This document shows, in pieces, positions 27,870 through 36,999 of a stretch of DNA of 59,341 nucleotides. A program made the position numbers and the translations under genes. Numbering within the stretch: the stretch's first letter is position 1; the number at the start of each line of letters is the position of its first letter. Source of the stretch: Isotricha intestinalis (lineage: Eukaryota > Ciliophora > Litostomatea > Vestibuliferida > Isotrichidae); NCBI GenBank assembly GCA_023807065.1, contig JAJJLU010003531.1, positions 1-59,341 on the forward strand, read 5' to 3'. Under the pieces are notes generated by a model. It had not been told where the DNA came from. It searched no databases and was given only the letters and a program-made list of their open reading frames with translations.

Positions 27870-30201
27870 AAGTGAAGAAGAAGAAAAATTAAAAATAAAT
27901 AATTTTCTTAAGAAAGGGGATAATTCACATCAAAGGATAAGTATTAACACTCCTCAATTAATATCAAGAAAAACAGGTCAGGAGGATTATTTTAAAATTA
28001 ATTTTCAAAATATTAAATTATATGAATATGATTACAACAAAAATATATTTCATGAAATTGAAAATTATGAAAAAATTTCTCAAATGGCAAAAAGAATAAA
28101 TGATTATCCACAAAGAAACAAAGAATTAAAGGAAAAAAATGAAGAATTTGAAAAACAATTACAAGATTTACATAAATCCAAAGTTGAATTAAAATTAAAT
28201 TTAGGTTTTGAAGTTGGTGAAAATGATGATAAAGACTTTATGATTCAACGGATAGAATCTGCTCTTAAAAAAGAAGAAGATCAAGAAAGTATTTCAAAAT
28301 TAAACTTTAATTCATTCATAAGTTTTTTGATATTGGAATTAATGACTTTAATAGAAATGATTTATTTATTAAATGGAGTAAAAATTGTAAGAAAAAATTC
28401 AATTCTAATTTTAAATTCAGGAAATTTATTAGCATTATCTAGTCAATCTATTTTTTATATTAGAGAATTAACTTTATTGAATCATGAAAATTATACTTCT
28501 TTTCCATCAAGATTAAATAGAACTGAATATATTAATTTAATAATTGAAAATTTAATTGAAATTTTTGAAAAATATGATAAATACATTAGTGAAAATATAG
28601 AAATTGATCTTGATCTTAGTAAAGAAACTAATTTTGAAGTAAGTGAAAAGAATTATATAATATCAAATATCAAAAATGATTTATCTATTATTCATACTCA
28701 TAATAATTTAAATAATGCTTTAATCGAAATTTCAATGGATATTTTTAATATTTGTAATAAATTATTACAAGAAATAATTCCCACTGATTCAGATGTTTTT
28801 CATTTTCTAAATAATTGTTTAAATAACATTGGGGATGGTCTATATAATCAAATTAGTGTTTATCTTCAAGAATTGAAAAAACAAACTAAACATATAAAAA
28901 TATTAAATTGTATTATATATTTTTCTATTATATTTTTCATTGGAATTGCATATTTTTTACTTTCAACTTCTTATTTTAAAGTTTCTCAAAAAAAAGAAAA
29001 TTATATTGAAGTATTTTTTGATATTAATATTGAGGTTATTAAATCTTCTTTAGAAAGATGTGAAAAGTATTATTATAAAAAATTTAAAGGACAAAATAAA
29101 CAAGAAAATCAAGAAGAACATAGGTTTTCACTCAATGATAATGATAGTATTTCTTCTAATACCAGTCATATTCCTCATTTTCAAACTTCTCAAAAAAATA
29201 TTGACAAAAATATAAGAAGAAAATTAAGAGCTAAAGTATTAGCTCGGAAATTAATAATTAAAATACTCATATTTTTAATTTTATTGGGTATTTTTTATAC
29301 AATTTTGTTTTATATATTTATTCGTTTTTTAAGTCATTCATATATTTATGTTAAATATTATGAACAAGAATGCATATGTGAAAATGAATATCATTTAATT
29401 TTTAATGGAGTCAGAGAAATGTTTTTTGATGAAAATTCTGAAATGTTTAAAATGAATGTGAAAGAATATCTGTATAAAGAATTAGAACAATTATATGTTA
29501 TTAGAAGAAAAACAAATAATTATATGAATCAAAATAGATTAAAACTTCCTAGTAATTTTTATGAAAAATTTATGGCTATTTCAATAGTTAAACCATGTGA
29601 TTTAAGGTTAGATGATTATTTCCTTAATGAAGATGAATGTTTTTTTTTTATGAATAATGCAACAAAATATGGATTAGAAATTACTGCATCATATTTTGTA
29701 GAAGAAATTAGATATGCAGACCATTTTAGAAGATCTTTATTATTTAATAAAAATATTACAACATATAATTTGACTTTACTTGGAACAAAGAAATATTATG
29801 AATATTATCCAAAAGACCCTGTAAAAGAAAAAGAATTTATTAATGAAGATCCTATTCACTTTTTTAATAGTAAAACATTGAATGATCTTAGTATTTTTTA
29901 TCGAAATTTTATGCTTCCTTTATATACTCAATTAAGAGTTATTAATGTTGACTCTATTATTGATAATTTAGAAAATATATATTTTAATTTAACTTTAATT
30001 TTTGTATTATATATGGGAATATTTTTTCTTATTTTTGTTGTATATTGGGTTCCATTTGTTCATAATTTAAATCAGGTTCTTTTTAGAACAAAAAATCTAT
30101 TGTCAATTATACCAAAAGAAGTATTAATGAACATAAATGGAATTTATTCACTTTTTGGAATTGAAGATATTTGTTTAAGTAATAATGAGAAAAAGTCATA
30201 A
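24809..30201 (+). CDS. Large multi-pass membrane protein with PAS domain, tmcB-like
   Basis: The gene is join(24809..25021, 25045..30201), 1789 residues. Removing a 23-nt intron joins the N-terminus (LLFECVSIIIQYCQLLYFPF) to FDIEWKNEKIYSQISGIFKY in one frame, as in the tmcB-like proteins that are abundant in ciliates. Several membrane spans lie within about the first 260 residues. A PAS/S-box domain sits at about 620-720 (GEIFGYNKKDLIGQKINVLI). A Glu-rich tract follows (about 988-1020), and three more spans are at about 1355-1383, 1473-1500 and 1712-1745. PAS domains sense ligands or redox state; the exact role of this family is unknown. Unspliced, the first 81 codons would look like a separate small gene, which I reject. 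Confidence 0.8.
25022..25044 (+). other. 23-nt intron in the tmcB-like gene
   Basis: It begins GTAAGAATA and ends AATTTAG. An alternative acceptor ten bases downstream (GATATAG) would put the second exon out of frame, so the 23-nt choice is the one that gives a continuous protein. Confidence 0.78.
27794..27890 (+). repeat. GAA-rich low-complexity tract (poly-Glu) in the tmcB-like gene
   Basis: The tract is made mostly of GAA codons with a few AGT and GAT, giving an acidic Glu/Ser stretch downstream of the PAS domain. Confidence 0.85.
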
Positions 30202-30341
30202 AATGCATAATAACAATTAAAATATTTTTTTTCTTTTATATATTCTGTATAATAACTCAATAAAAATTATAAATAAAAATATTATAATAAATAAAATTTA
30301 ATATTATAAATCCTATTTGAAATAAATTTTCATTGTTTAAT

Positions 30342-32297
30342 TCATTGAATATAAAAATCATTTAAATCAATTTTACTTTCTTTAATATTTTCTTCATTAT
30401 TTTTATTGAAATAAATGTTTTCATTAAAATCATCACAAATATCTTTTCCTTCTTCTATTTTTTTAAAGAAATCACTTAAATATTTAAAATCTTGAATAGC
30501 TTCTAGATAATCTTCAGCAGCACTTTTAATGAAAAAAATATCATCTTTATCTTTAATTTTATTTAACAAAAATTTAGAATATGAATTTCCTATATTCCAA
30601 ATGATACAAGCTCCACTTAATCCACCTAAAATACTACCTACTAAATAAAATAAAGGAAGTATTGAATAATGAGAAATAAGAATCCCAAATGAAGATTTTA
30701 TTACTTCTGCTATTCCTTTATTGTATTTAAATTCATCTATATATTTTTCATCGAATCCATATAATTTTGATAATTCCAACAATAATTCATTTCTTAAATT
30801 TGAAAATGTTGATAAATCTAAAAAAGGAATTGGATTAATTCCTGATACTCCGCATAAAAATATATATTTTAAAATAATTGAATTTTTAGCATTTTCTATT
30901 TTTTTTAAATAATCATGATATGATGAATATAGGGATAAAAAAGTATCTTTTTTAATTTTATCAAACAAATCTTTTTTATTTATTTTTAAATCAATATTCT
31001 TAATTAATTCTAAAGTATCATTTGATTGATTATAAAAATATAAATAAATATATTCAAATATAGAAGATATTCCAAAAATAGGAAGTTTATCTTTATATAC
31101 TAAATTCACAGGAAAAAAATCGTCAATAAAATTTTTCAAATCATAATCAATTTTATAAAAATTCAAAGATGTTTCAATAGAATTTTTCAATCTCTCAACT
31201 TCATCTTTAAAATCTTTATTCATAATGTCTTTTTTAAATTTACTATGTGTTTCAATAAAAATAAATTTTTTATTAAGACCGAATAAATATTTAATAAAAG
31301 GATATTCCATTTTAGAAATTAAAGTATTATCATTTTGATTAAAAAAGAACAAAATTAAATGAATTTGTTTTCCAAAAGTTTCAAAAATATTTTGATTTTG
31401 TTTTAGAAGTTCAATGATATTTTCAACTGTATTTGAATCTTCAAAACCTGGAGTATCATATAATTTTATGGGTGTATTAGGTATATTATATTCATTTATA
31501 TATTGAGTAGTTGAAATCCCATTTCCTCCAATTTTAACTCTTTTATCTCTTAAAACAGCATTTATAAAACTACTTTTTCCAACTCCACTTTTTCCACATA
31601 ATAAAATATTGATTTGTCTTCCAAATATTTTTGAATTTTTATTAAGATTATAAATTTTATTATTTAAATAAGGAATTGTGATTAAATCACCTAATTCATT
31701 GTAATAAGATGCAAATTTTATTAAATTTGATACAATTTCTTCTCTTATTTTTAAATCTTTTTCTGTTTTGTTGTTTCCTTTAGGATATAAACCAAAATAA
31801 AAATTAGTATTGTCTAATTTGGAATTATCTTTAATAAAATTTCTAATATTTATTGGAGATATTATCTCCCAATGATCTTTAGTTAATATATATATAAAAG
31901 GCATTATTTTTACAATCACATTTTTTTCTAAATCTTTTATAATATCTTCAAGTGTATTTTGTTTATTCAAAATATCAACAACTATTATTATAATTGAATT
32001 TGTTTTATGAAAATATTGATTTATCATTTTCATTGATTTTGATATTTGAAGTTCTTTGTCTAATGAAGTTAGAAAATAAAAATTCCAAGATTTAATAATT
32101 GGATGTGTTAAAGAAAGAATAATTGATTCTTCATCGATTTGAAAGAAATTGAAGATTTGATTTTTATCTTCAATAAATTTTTCACAAAATTCTTTTTCAT
32201 CTGTATTCCCAGTTATTATAATATTTAAATCAAATTTAAAATTTGGATTTTTAATTTGATTCTTCATTATTTTTTTATTAAAATAAATAAATCTCAA
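30342..32297 (-). CDS. P-loop GTPase with C-terminal membrane hairpin (AIG1/IRG/DUF697-like)
   Basis: This 651-residue protein has a good G domain in its middle: P-loop GKSGVGKSS (235-243), switch I region with ISTTQY, and G3 DTPGF at 281-285. The expected (N/T)KxD motif is not clear (ETHSK). The N-terminal 200 residues look like a second, degenerate G domain: LNIIITGNTDEKEF in place of a P-loop, then IIIIVVDILNK and YILTKD. The C-terminal part has a Gly-rich hydrophobic hairpin (LVGSILGGLSGACIIWNIG) after INPIPFLDLS, similar to DUF697/IRG-type GTPases that act at membranes. M11 is an alternative start. It ends in TGA, one of only two genes here that do. Function is inferred as a membrane-associated GTPase. 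Confidence 0.72.
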   Translation of the reverse strand: MRFIYFNKKIMKNQIKNPNFKFDLNIIITGNTDEKEFCEKFIEDKNQIFNFFQIDEESIILSLTHPIIKSWNFYFLTSLDKELQISKSMKMINQYFHKTNSIIIIVVDILNKQNTLEDIIKDLEKNVIVKIMPFIYILTKDHWEIISPINIRNFIKDNSKLDNTNFYFGLYPKGNNKTEKDLKIREEIVSNLIKFASYYNELGDLITIPYLNNKIYNLNKNSKIFGRQINILLCGKSGVGKSSFINAVLRDKRVKIGGNGISTTQYINEYNIPNTPIKLYDTPGFEDSNTVENIIELLKQNQNIFETFGKQIHLILFFFNQNDNTLISKMEYPFIKYLFGLNKKFIFIETHSKFKKDIMNKDFKDEVERLKNSIETSLNFYKIDYDLKNFIDDFFPVNLVYKDKLPIFGISSIFEYIYLYFYNQSNDTLELIKNIDLKINKKDLFDKIKKDTFLSLYSSYHDYLKKIENAKNSIILKYIFLCGVSGINPIPFLDLSTFSNLRNELLLELSKLYGFDEKYIDEFKYNKGIAEVIKSSFGILISHYSILPLFYLVGSILGGLSGACIIWNIGNSYSKFLLNKIKDKDDIFFIKSAAEDYLEAIQDFKYLSDFFKKIEEGKDICDDFNENIYFNKNNEENIKESKIDLNDFYIQ

Positions 32298-33014
32298 TCA
32301 AATTATAATTTTTATTATACATATTCTTTGAACTGTAATATTTCAATTGAATATTTTTGAATTAATTCTTTATTCTTTCAATTGAACTTATTTTATCTTT
32401 TATTTATTTTTTCCATTTTATAAATAAATATAATAACATCTATAATCCCATTCTACTATTCCAAATATATAATTCTTATAATCAAATTCTTTCAATCTAG
32501 TAAATATTTTAAATTACACTTGGTTTGATTATTTATAAATAGTCATTACATAAAAGCATAAAATAAAAATATAAATTTTTGTATATCTATTCTTTTTTTT
32601 CTAAAGCATATATTCTTTTTCAATGAAAAGATATTTTTTTTTAACCTTTTTTTTATGAATAAATATAATAAATAAGTTATTTTTTTAATAAATAAAATTT
32701 ATAATATATCATTTTTATGATTTAAAATAAGTTTTTTAAAAGACCCCAAGAATTCAAATTTTAAAATTCTTTTTAAAATAAAGAAAAAATTTTAATCGAA
32801 ATTATCCAAATAAAGAATAAAATATAATCTAAAAATATTAAATCAAAATTTTCGTTTTAATCGTTTTCCGACCCAAATCTAACACACTAATAAAAAGTCT
32901 TTAATTAAAATAAAAGCATAGAAATGAGAAAAACATTTAAAAAAATCCAAAAAAAAATGTATTAAAAAGTATATAAATCCCAAAAATAAAAATTTAAATT
33001 ATATAAAAAAGTAA
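32298..33014. other. Divergent intergenic region, nothing recognised
   Basis: About 715 bp lie between the divergent starts of the GTPase and the serine palmitoyltransferase. It is extremely AT-rich with A and T runs; it must hold both promoters, but I see no defined motif, RNA gene or open frame. Confidence 0.4.
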
Positions 33015-35657
33015 ATGGAAAACAATGATGATTACACACTTTCAACCTGGGGTTCACTTTGGTATTATATTAGTATAGACGTGCATACAAAATGGGGTTT
33101 TAATTGGTTAAAAATATCAGCAAAATTAGCAGATATAAAAGATTGGATTTTATATAAAATGAATTTAGGTTCAACATATGTAAATGTATGGAGTGAATCA
33201 GACAAAGATTTTTATATAAGAAAAATATATTCAACAACATATGATTGTTTCTCACGTCCAATTATAGGAGCTCCAGGTGCTCATATTAAAATTGCTTTAA
33301 GAAAAGAAGTTCCTATTGAAAATGTTAAACATTTAGTTGTTATTCCTGGAAAAGTTAAAGAAGCTATTAATTTTGGTTCATATAATTATTTAGGTTTTGG
33401 TGGATACCATGAAATTGTAACTCCTCAAATCATTAAAACTTTAAAAAGTAAAGGAATGGCTATTTCAAGTTTTGCTGCTGAAAGCGGAGTGAGTGAAGAA
33501 CAAATTATTTTAGAAAAAGAACTTGCACAATTCTTACATAAAGAAGATTGTATTGTAATTCCTATGGGATTTGCTACTAATTCTACTTTAATTCCTATTC
33601 TTGCTGGAAAAGGAGATATCATTTTTTCTGATTTTCTAAATCATTCTTCCATGATTAGTGGAATGAGAGCTTCAAAAGCTAAAATTATGAAATTTAAACA
33701 TAATGATATGATTGATTTAAGAAATCAATTAGAAGAATTGAAAAAAGACAAAGAAAAAAGTAAAGAAATTAGGAAAGTTATTGTTATTGTTGAAGGATTA
33801 TATTCTATGGAAGGGGAATTTTGTAAATTAAAAGAATTAATTGCTTTGAAAAAAGCTTATGGATTTTATTTATATGTTGATGAAGCACATAGTATTGGAG
33901 CTCTTGGAGCAACTGGAAGAGGTATAACAGAACATTTAGGATGTGATTTCAATGATATTGATATTTTAATGGGAACTTTCTCAAAAAGTTTCGCAGCAGC
34001 AGGAGGATATATTTGTTCCGATAAAAAAACTGTTGCTTTACTTAGAAGTAATTGTTATGCTAATGTTTATGGTAGTCCAATCAGTCCAGTTGAAGCACAA
34101 CAAATCTTATCATGTTTACGTATTATTCAAAGTGAAGAAGGACAAAGAAGAATAGCACAATTAAGGAAAAATTCAATTACTTTCCGTACCCGTCTACTCG
34201 AAAATGGATGTCATGTCCTTGGTGACCACGACTCTCCTGTAATCCCAGTTATGGTGTATCATCCAGTAAAATTAAAAGATATAAGTAGAGCCTGTCTTAA
34301 AAGAGGATTGGCTGTAGTTTGTGTTGGTTTCCCAGCATGCTCAATTACTGCTTGTCGTATTCGATATTGTATGTCTTCTGCACATTCAGATGATGATATT
34401 GAAAAGGCAATTGAGGCGACTTTGGAAGCAATGACAGAGAGCTCCTGCATTTTCGGTAACACACCTGAACCCAGTGGAGTCTATCATGCTCCTAAAGTTG
34501 ATTTAGCTGAATTAGAGGCAATTGAAAAAAATCCTAGAGAAATGCCTCCTTTATGGGAGACATCTGATTACAAAATAGAACCAAAACCAGAAACTCCTAA
34601 AGAAAATGATATTGATTTATCGTCATATGATATATATGATTTTGAAAAAGATAAGAATAGAACAGCTGAAATGGAAAGAATAATTAATGAATATGGATGT
34701 GGTTCATGTGGTCCTCGACAATTCTATGGAGGAACAATGGAGCATTTAGCACTTGAGGAAAAATTAATGGAAATATACAATACAAATGATGCAATAATTT
34801 ATTCATATGGTAATAACGTAATAACCTCAGCTGTGAAAATATATACAGAAAAATCAACAGCTTTAGTAGACGAATTATGTAATTATCCAATTCAATTAGG
34901 ACTTCGATTAGCAAGAGCAAATGTAATTAAATTCAAACACAATGATATAAATGACTTAAAATCAAAATTAGAAGAAGCAAATAAAACAGGAGAACAAATA
35001 AGTATTATTACAGAAGGAATATTTCAAGCTGATGGAAGTATATCACCTCTTAGAGAAATGTCAAAATTACGTTCAAATAATATTTTATTAATAGTTGACG
35101 ATTCTCTTGGAGTTGGTGTAGTAGGAGAAAATTTAAAAGGCTCAATTGAATTAGCAGGATTAACAATGGAAGATATAGATGTTCTTTCAGCAAATTTAGA
35201 AATGGCTTGTAATGGAGTTGGTGGATTTGTTGTTGGAAAATATTCAGTTATTGACAGACAAAGATTATTTGGTGAAGGTTATATTTTTTCTGCAAGTGCT
35301 CCTCCTTTCACTTGTACTGGAACTAGAATTTCTCTTGAAGAATTTCAGAAAAATGGAAAAGAAATGAAAAAAGAAATTGAAGAAAGACGAACTGTTTTTA
35401 ATCAATTATTTGAACAATGCGAAAGTAAGAATGTTGTTATTGTTGGAGATAAAAATTTACCTTTCTTACTTATTGATACCAAAGATCAAAAAAATGATAT
35501 TTTATGCCAAAAATTAAGGGATGTTGGTTTTTATACTGTTATTCAAAAACATGTTAAGGAAGATTGGGTTAAAAGTAATTATATTAAAGTGAATTTAACG
35601 AAAAAATTCACTGAAGAGAAAATGAAAGAATTTGTTGACATATTAGGAAAGTTTTAA
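33015..35657 (+). CDS. Single-chain serine palmitoyltransferase (LCB2-LCB1 fusion)
   Basis: This 880-residue protein catalyses, by family, the first step of sphingolipid synthesis: serine + palmitoyl-CoA to 3-ketodihydrosphingosine, with PLP. Residues about 60-480 are LCB2-like, with the PLP lysine K324 (GTFSKSFAAAGGY), D289 and H292 (VDEAHSIGALGATGRG) and H210. After a Pro/Glu-rich linker (about 490-545), residues about 550-880 are LCB1-like: YGCGSCGPRQFYGG (560-573) keeps the conserved Cys, and VLSANLEMACNGVGGF (723-738) lacks the lysine, as in all LCB1. In most eukaryotes these are two proteins. The LCB1 part lacks its usual N-terminal membrane segment; the LCB2 part has an N-terminal hydrophobic/aromatic stretch (about 11-35) that may attach to the ER. 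The domain calls are very strong. Confidence 0.95.
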   Translation: MENNDDYTLSTWGSLWYYISIDVHTKWGFNWLKISAKLADIKDWILYKMNLGSTYVNVWSESDKDFYIRKIYSTTYDCFSRPIIGAPGAHIKIALRKEVPIENVKHLVVIPGKVKEAINFGSYNYLGFGGYHEIVTPQIIKTLKSKGMAISSFAAESGVSEEQIILEKELAQFLHKEDCIVIPMGFATNSTLIPILAGKGDIIFSDFLNHSSMISGMRASKAKIMKFKHNDMIDLRNQLEELKKDKEKSKEIRKVIVIVEGLYSMEGEFCKLKELIALKKAYGFYLYVDEAHSIGALGATGRGITEHLGCDFNDIDILMGTFSKSFAAAGGYICSDKKTVALLRSNCYANVYGSPISPVEAQQILSCLRIIQSEEGQRRIAQLRKNSITFRTRLLENGCHVLGDHDSPVIPVMVYHPVKLKDISRACLKRGLAVVCVGFPACSITACRIRYCMSSAHSDDDIEKAIEATLEAMTESSCIFGNTPEPSGVYHAPKVDLAELEAIEKNPREMPPLWETSDYKIEPKPETPKENDIDLSSYDIYDFEKDKNRTAEMERIINEYGCGSCGPRQFYGGTMEHLALEEKLMEIYNTNDAIIYSYGNNVITSAVKIYTEKSTALVDELCNYPIQLGLRLARANVIKFKHNDINDLKSKLEEANKTGEQISIITEGIFQADGSISPLREMSKLRSNNILLIVDDSLGVGVVGENLKGSIELAGLTMEDIDVLSANLEMACNGVGGFVVGKYSVIDRQRLFGEGYIFSASAPPFTCTGTRISLEEFQKNGKEMKKEIEERRTVFNQLFEQCESKNVVIVGDKNLPFLLIDTKDQKNDILCQKLRDVGFYTVIQKHVKEDWVKSNYIKVNLTKKFTEEKMKEFVDILGKF

Positions 35658-35943
35658 ACCAGGGTAATAATGTTTTAATTTGTTATTAATTTTGATGTAT
35701 TCTTTGAATGTAATAATTTGTAAATTTCATATGAAAATAGTTATGTCACTTTATATTTACAAAAATTAAAATATAAATATATGTAACAACATTTTAAAAA
35801 TAAATAATATTTTTAAAAACAATAAAAACGAATAAAAAAAACACAAAAAATAAATTAAAGAATATATCATTAAAAAATAAAAAATAAACTAATATAAAAA
35901 TCCAAAATAAAAAATTTTTATAGAAACAAAAACCATTAAAAAA

Positions 35944-36999
35944 ATGTCAAAACGAAAACCATTGGACTTAACAAAAGAGGAGCTAGACAAGCTTCGAATA
36001 TGTGCAGATTATCTTTTCTTTGACCAATACAAAGACATGGCAACATTTTCTCGTTTTGAAGAATGTGTTGGAAATTTACTATCATCAGATATATCTCTTG
36101 AAACAATTTTCCAAGAAATTGTCGGTCCAAAAAGAAAATACATTACATTCAGAAGACTTATAAAAGCATATATTGCATATAAGAATGGAGAAGTCAGTGA
36201 AGATACACAAGATTTTTTTGGGTATATATTTGAAGAAGTTTTAAGGAAAGATGGTGATTTTATTGGAAAAAAACTTGAAGGGGCTACTAAGTTTGCAACT
36301 AAAGAAGGAATGAAAAAATTTGCTATTTCTAAATTATCTGTTGTTACAAATGAAACTAAAGATAAAATTTCTGGATTTGAAATTTACTATGATGATTTTT
36401 TTAAAAATGATTTGTTCCTTTCAAAAGACGAAGATTTTTATGTTTCTTTAGAAATTAATTTACCTATTTTAGATTCTGCTGAAATTAATCAATTCCCAGA
36501 TGCAAATTATAGAGATGGAATTACTCATATATTTGGAACAAGTAGTGGAGATAGAATTACTTTATTAGGTTTTAAATGTAGATCTGGTAAAACTTCATTT
36601 ATTGGGGTTCCAAAAGGAAAACCATTTTTATTTGGAGAAGTAAAAAAAATTTTACAATCAGTTAAAATTGAAGTTTTTGAAGGGGAGTTATCTTATTTTG
36701 AACCAAAATTTTTGGAAGTTCAAAGATCAAATCCTTTTATTGATAAAGAAAATCATGAAATTAATCAGAAATTTTTAAATGAAGATAAGCCTATTTATGA
36801 AGAAGATTTACTTGAAGAAATTGAAGATGAAGATGAAGTTGATAAACAAGTTTTACATGCTTTAGTTGAAGATGATTTCTTCTTTGATCCTAGATTTAAA
36901 GATGAAATTGAAGGAGAAAAATATTCTGATATTAAACCCTTAAAATCAAGATTTTATCATAAAAATCCAGGAAAAGGAAAAAAGCCAAAAGGATTTTAA
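35944..36999 (+). CDS. N-terminal part of a large calpain (before a +1 shift)
   Basis: This 351-residue open frame begins at MSKRKPLDLTKEELDKLRI and has a helical EF-hand-like region (about 8-100) and a beta-rich domain (about 160-265, DGITHIFGTSSGDRITLLGF). It ends abruptly at KKPKGF-TAA within a basic stretch. The next base opens the downstream calpain frame, which is already open with no Met for 70 codons. No GT-AG intron of the sizes seen here can join them, since there is no GT between 36900 and 37017 that keeps the protein. I therefore read it as the front of the following calpain, separated by a frameshift (sequencing/assembly indel, true mutation or +1 recoding). It could also be a separate gene. 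Confidence 0.7.
   Translation: MSKRKPLDLTKEELDKLRICADYLFFDQYKDMATFSRFEECVGNLLSSDISLETIFQEIVGPKRKYITFRRLIKAYIAYKNGEVSEDTQDFFGYIFEEVLRKDGDFIGKKLEGATKFATKEGMKKFAISKLSVVTNETKDKISGFEIYYDDFFKNDLFLSKDEDFYVSLEINLPILDSAEINQFPDANYRDGITHIFGTSSGDRITLLGFKCRSGKTSFIGVPKGKPFLFGEVKKILQSVKIEVFEGELSYFEPKFLEVQRSNPFIDKENHEINQKFLNEDKPIYEEDLLEEIEDEDEVDKQVLHALVEDDFFFDPRFKDEIEGEKYSDIKPLKSRFYHKNPGKGKKPKGF

Noticed and set aside
33015..35657. A viral insertion carrying the fused serine palmitoyltransferase
   Set aside because: No other viral gene lies nearby, and most of the gene shares the base composition of its neighbours; the fusion alone is not enough to claim viral origin.
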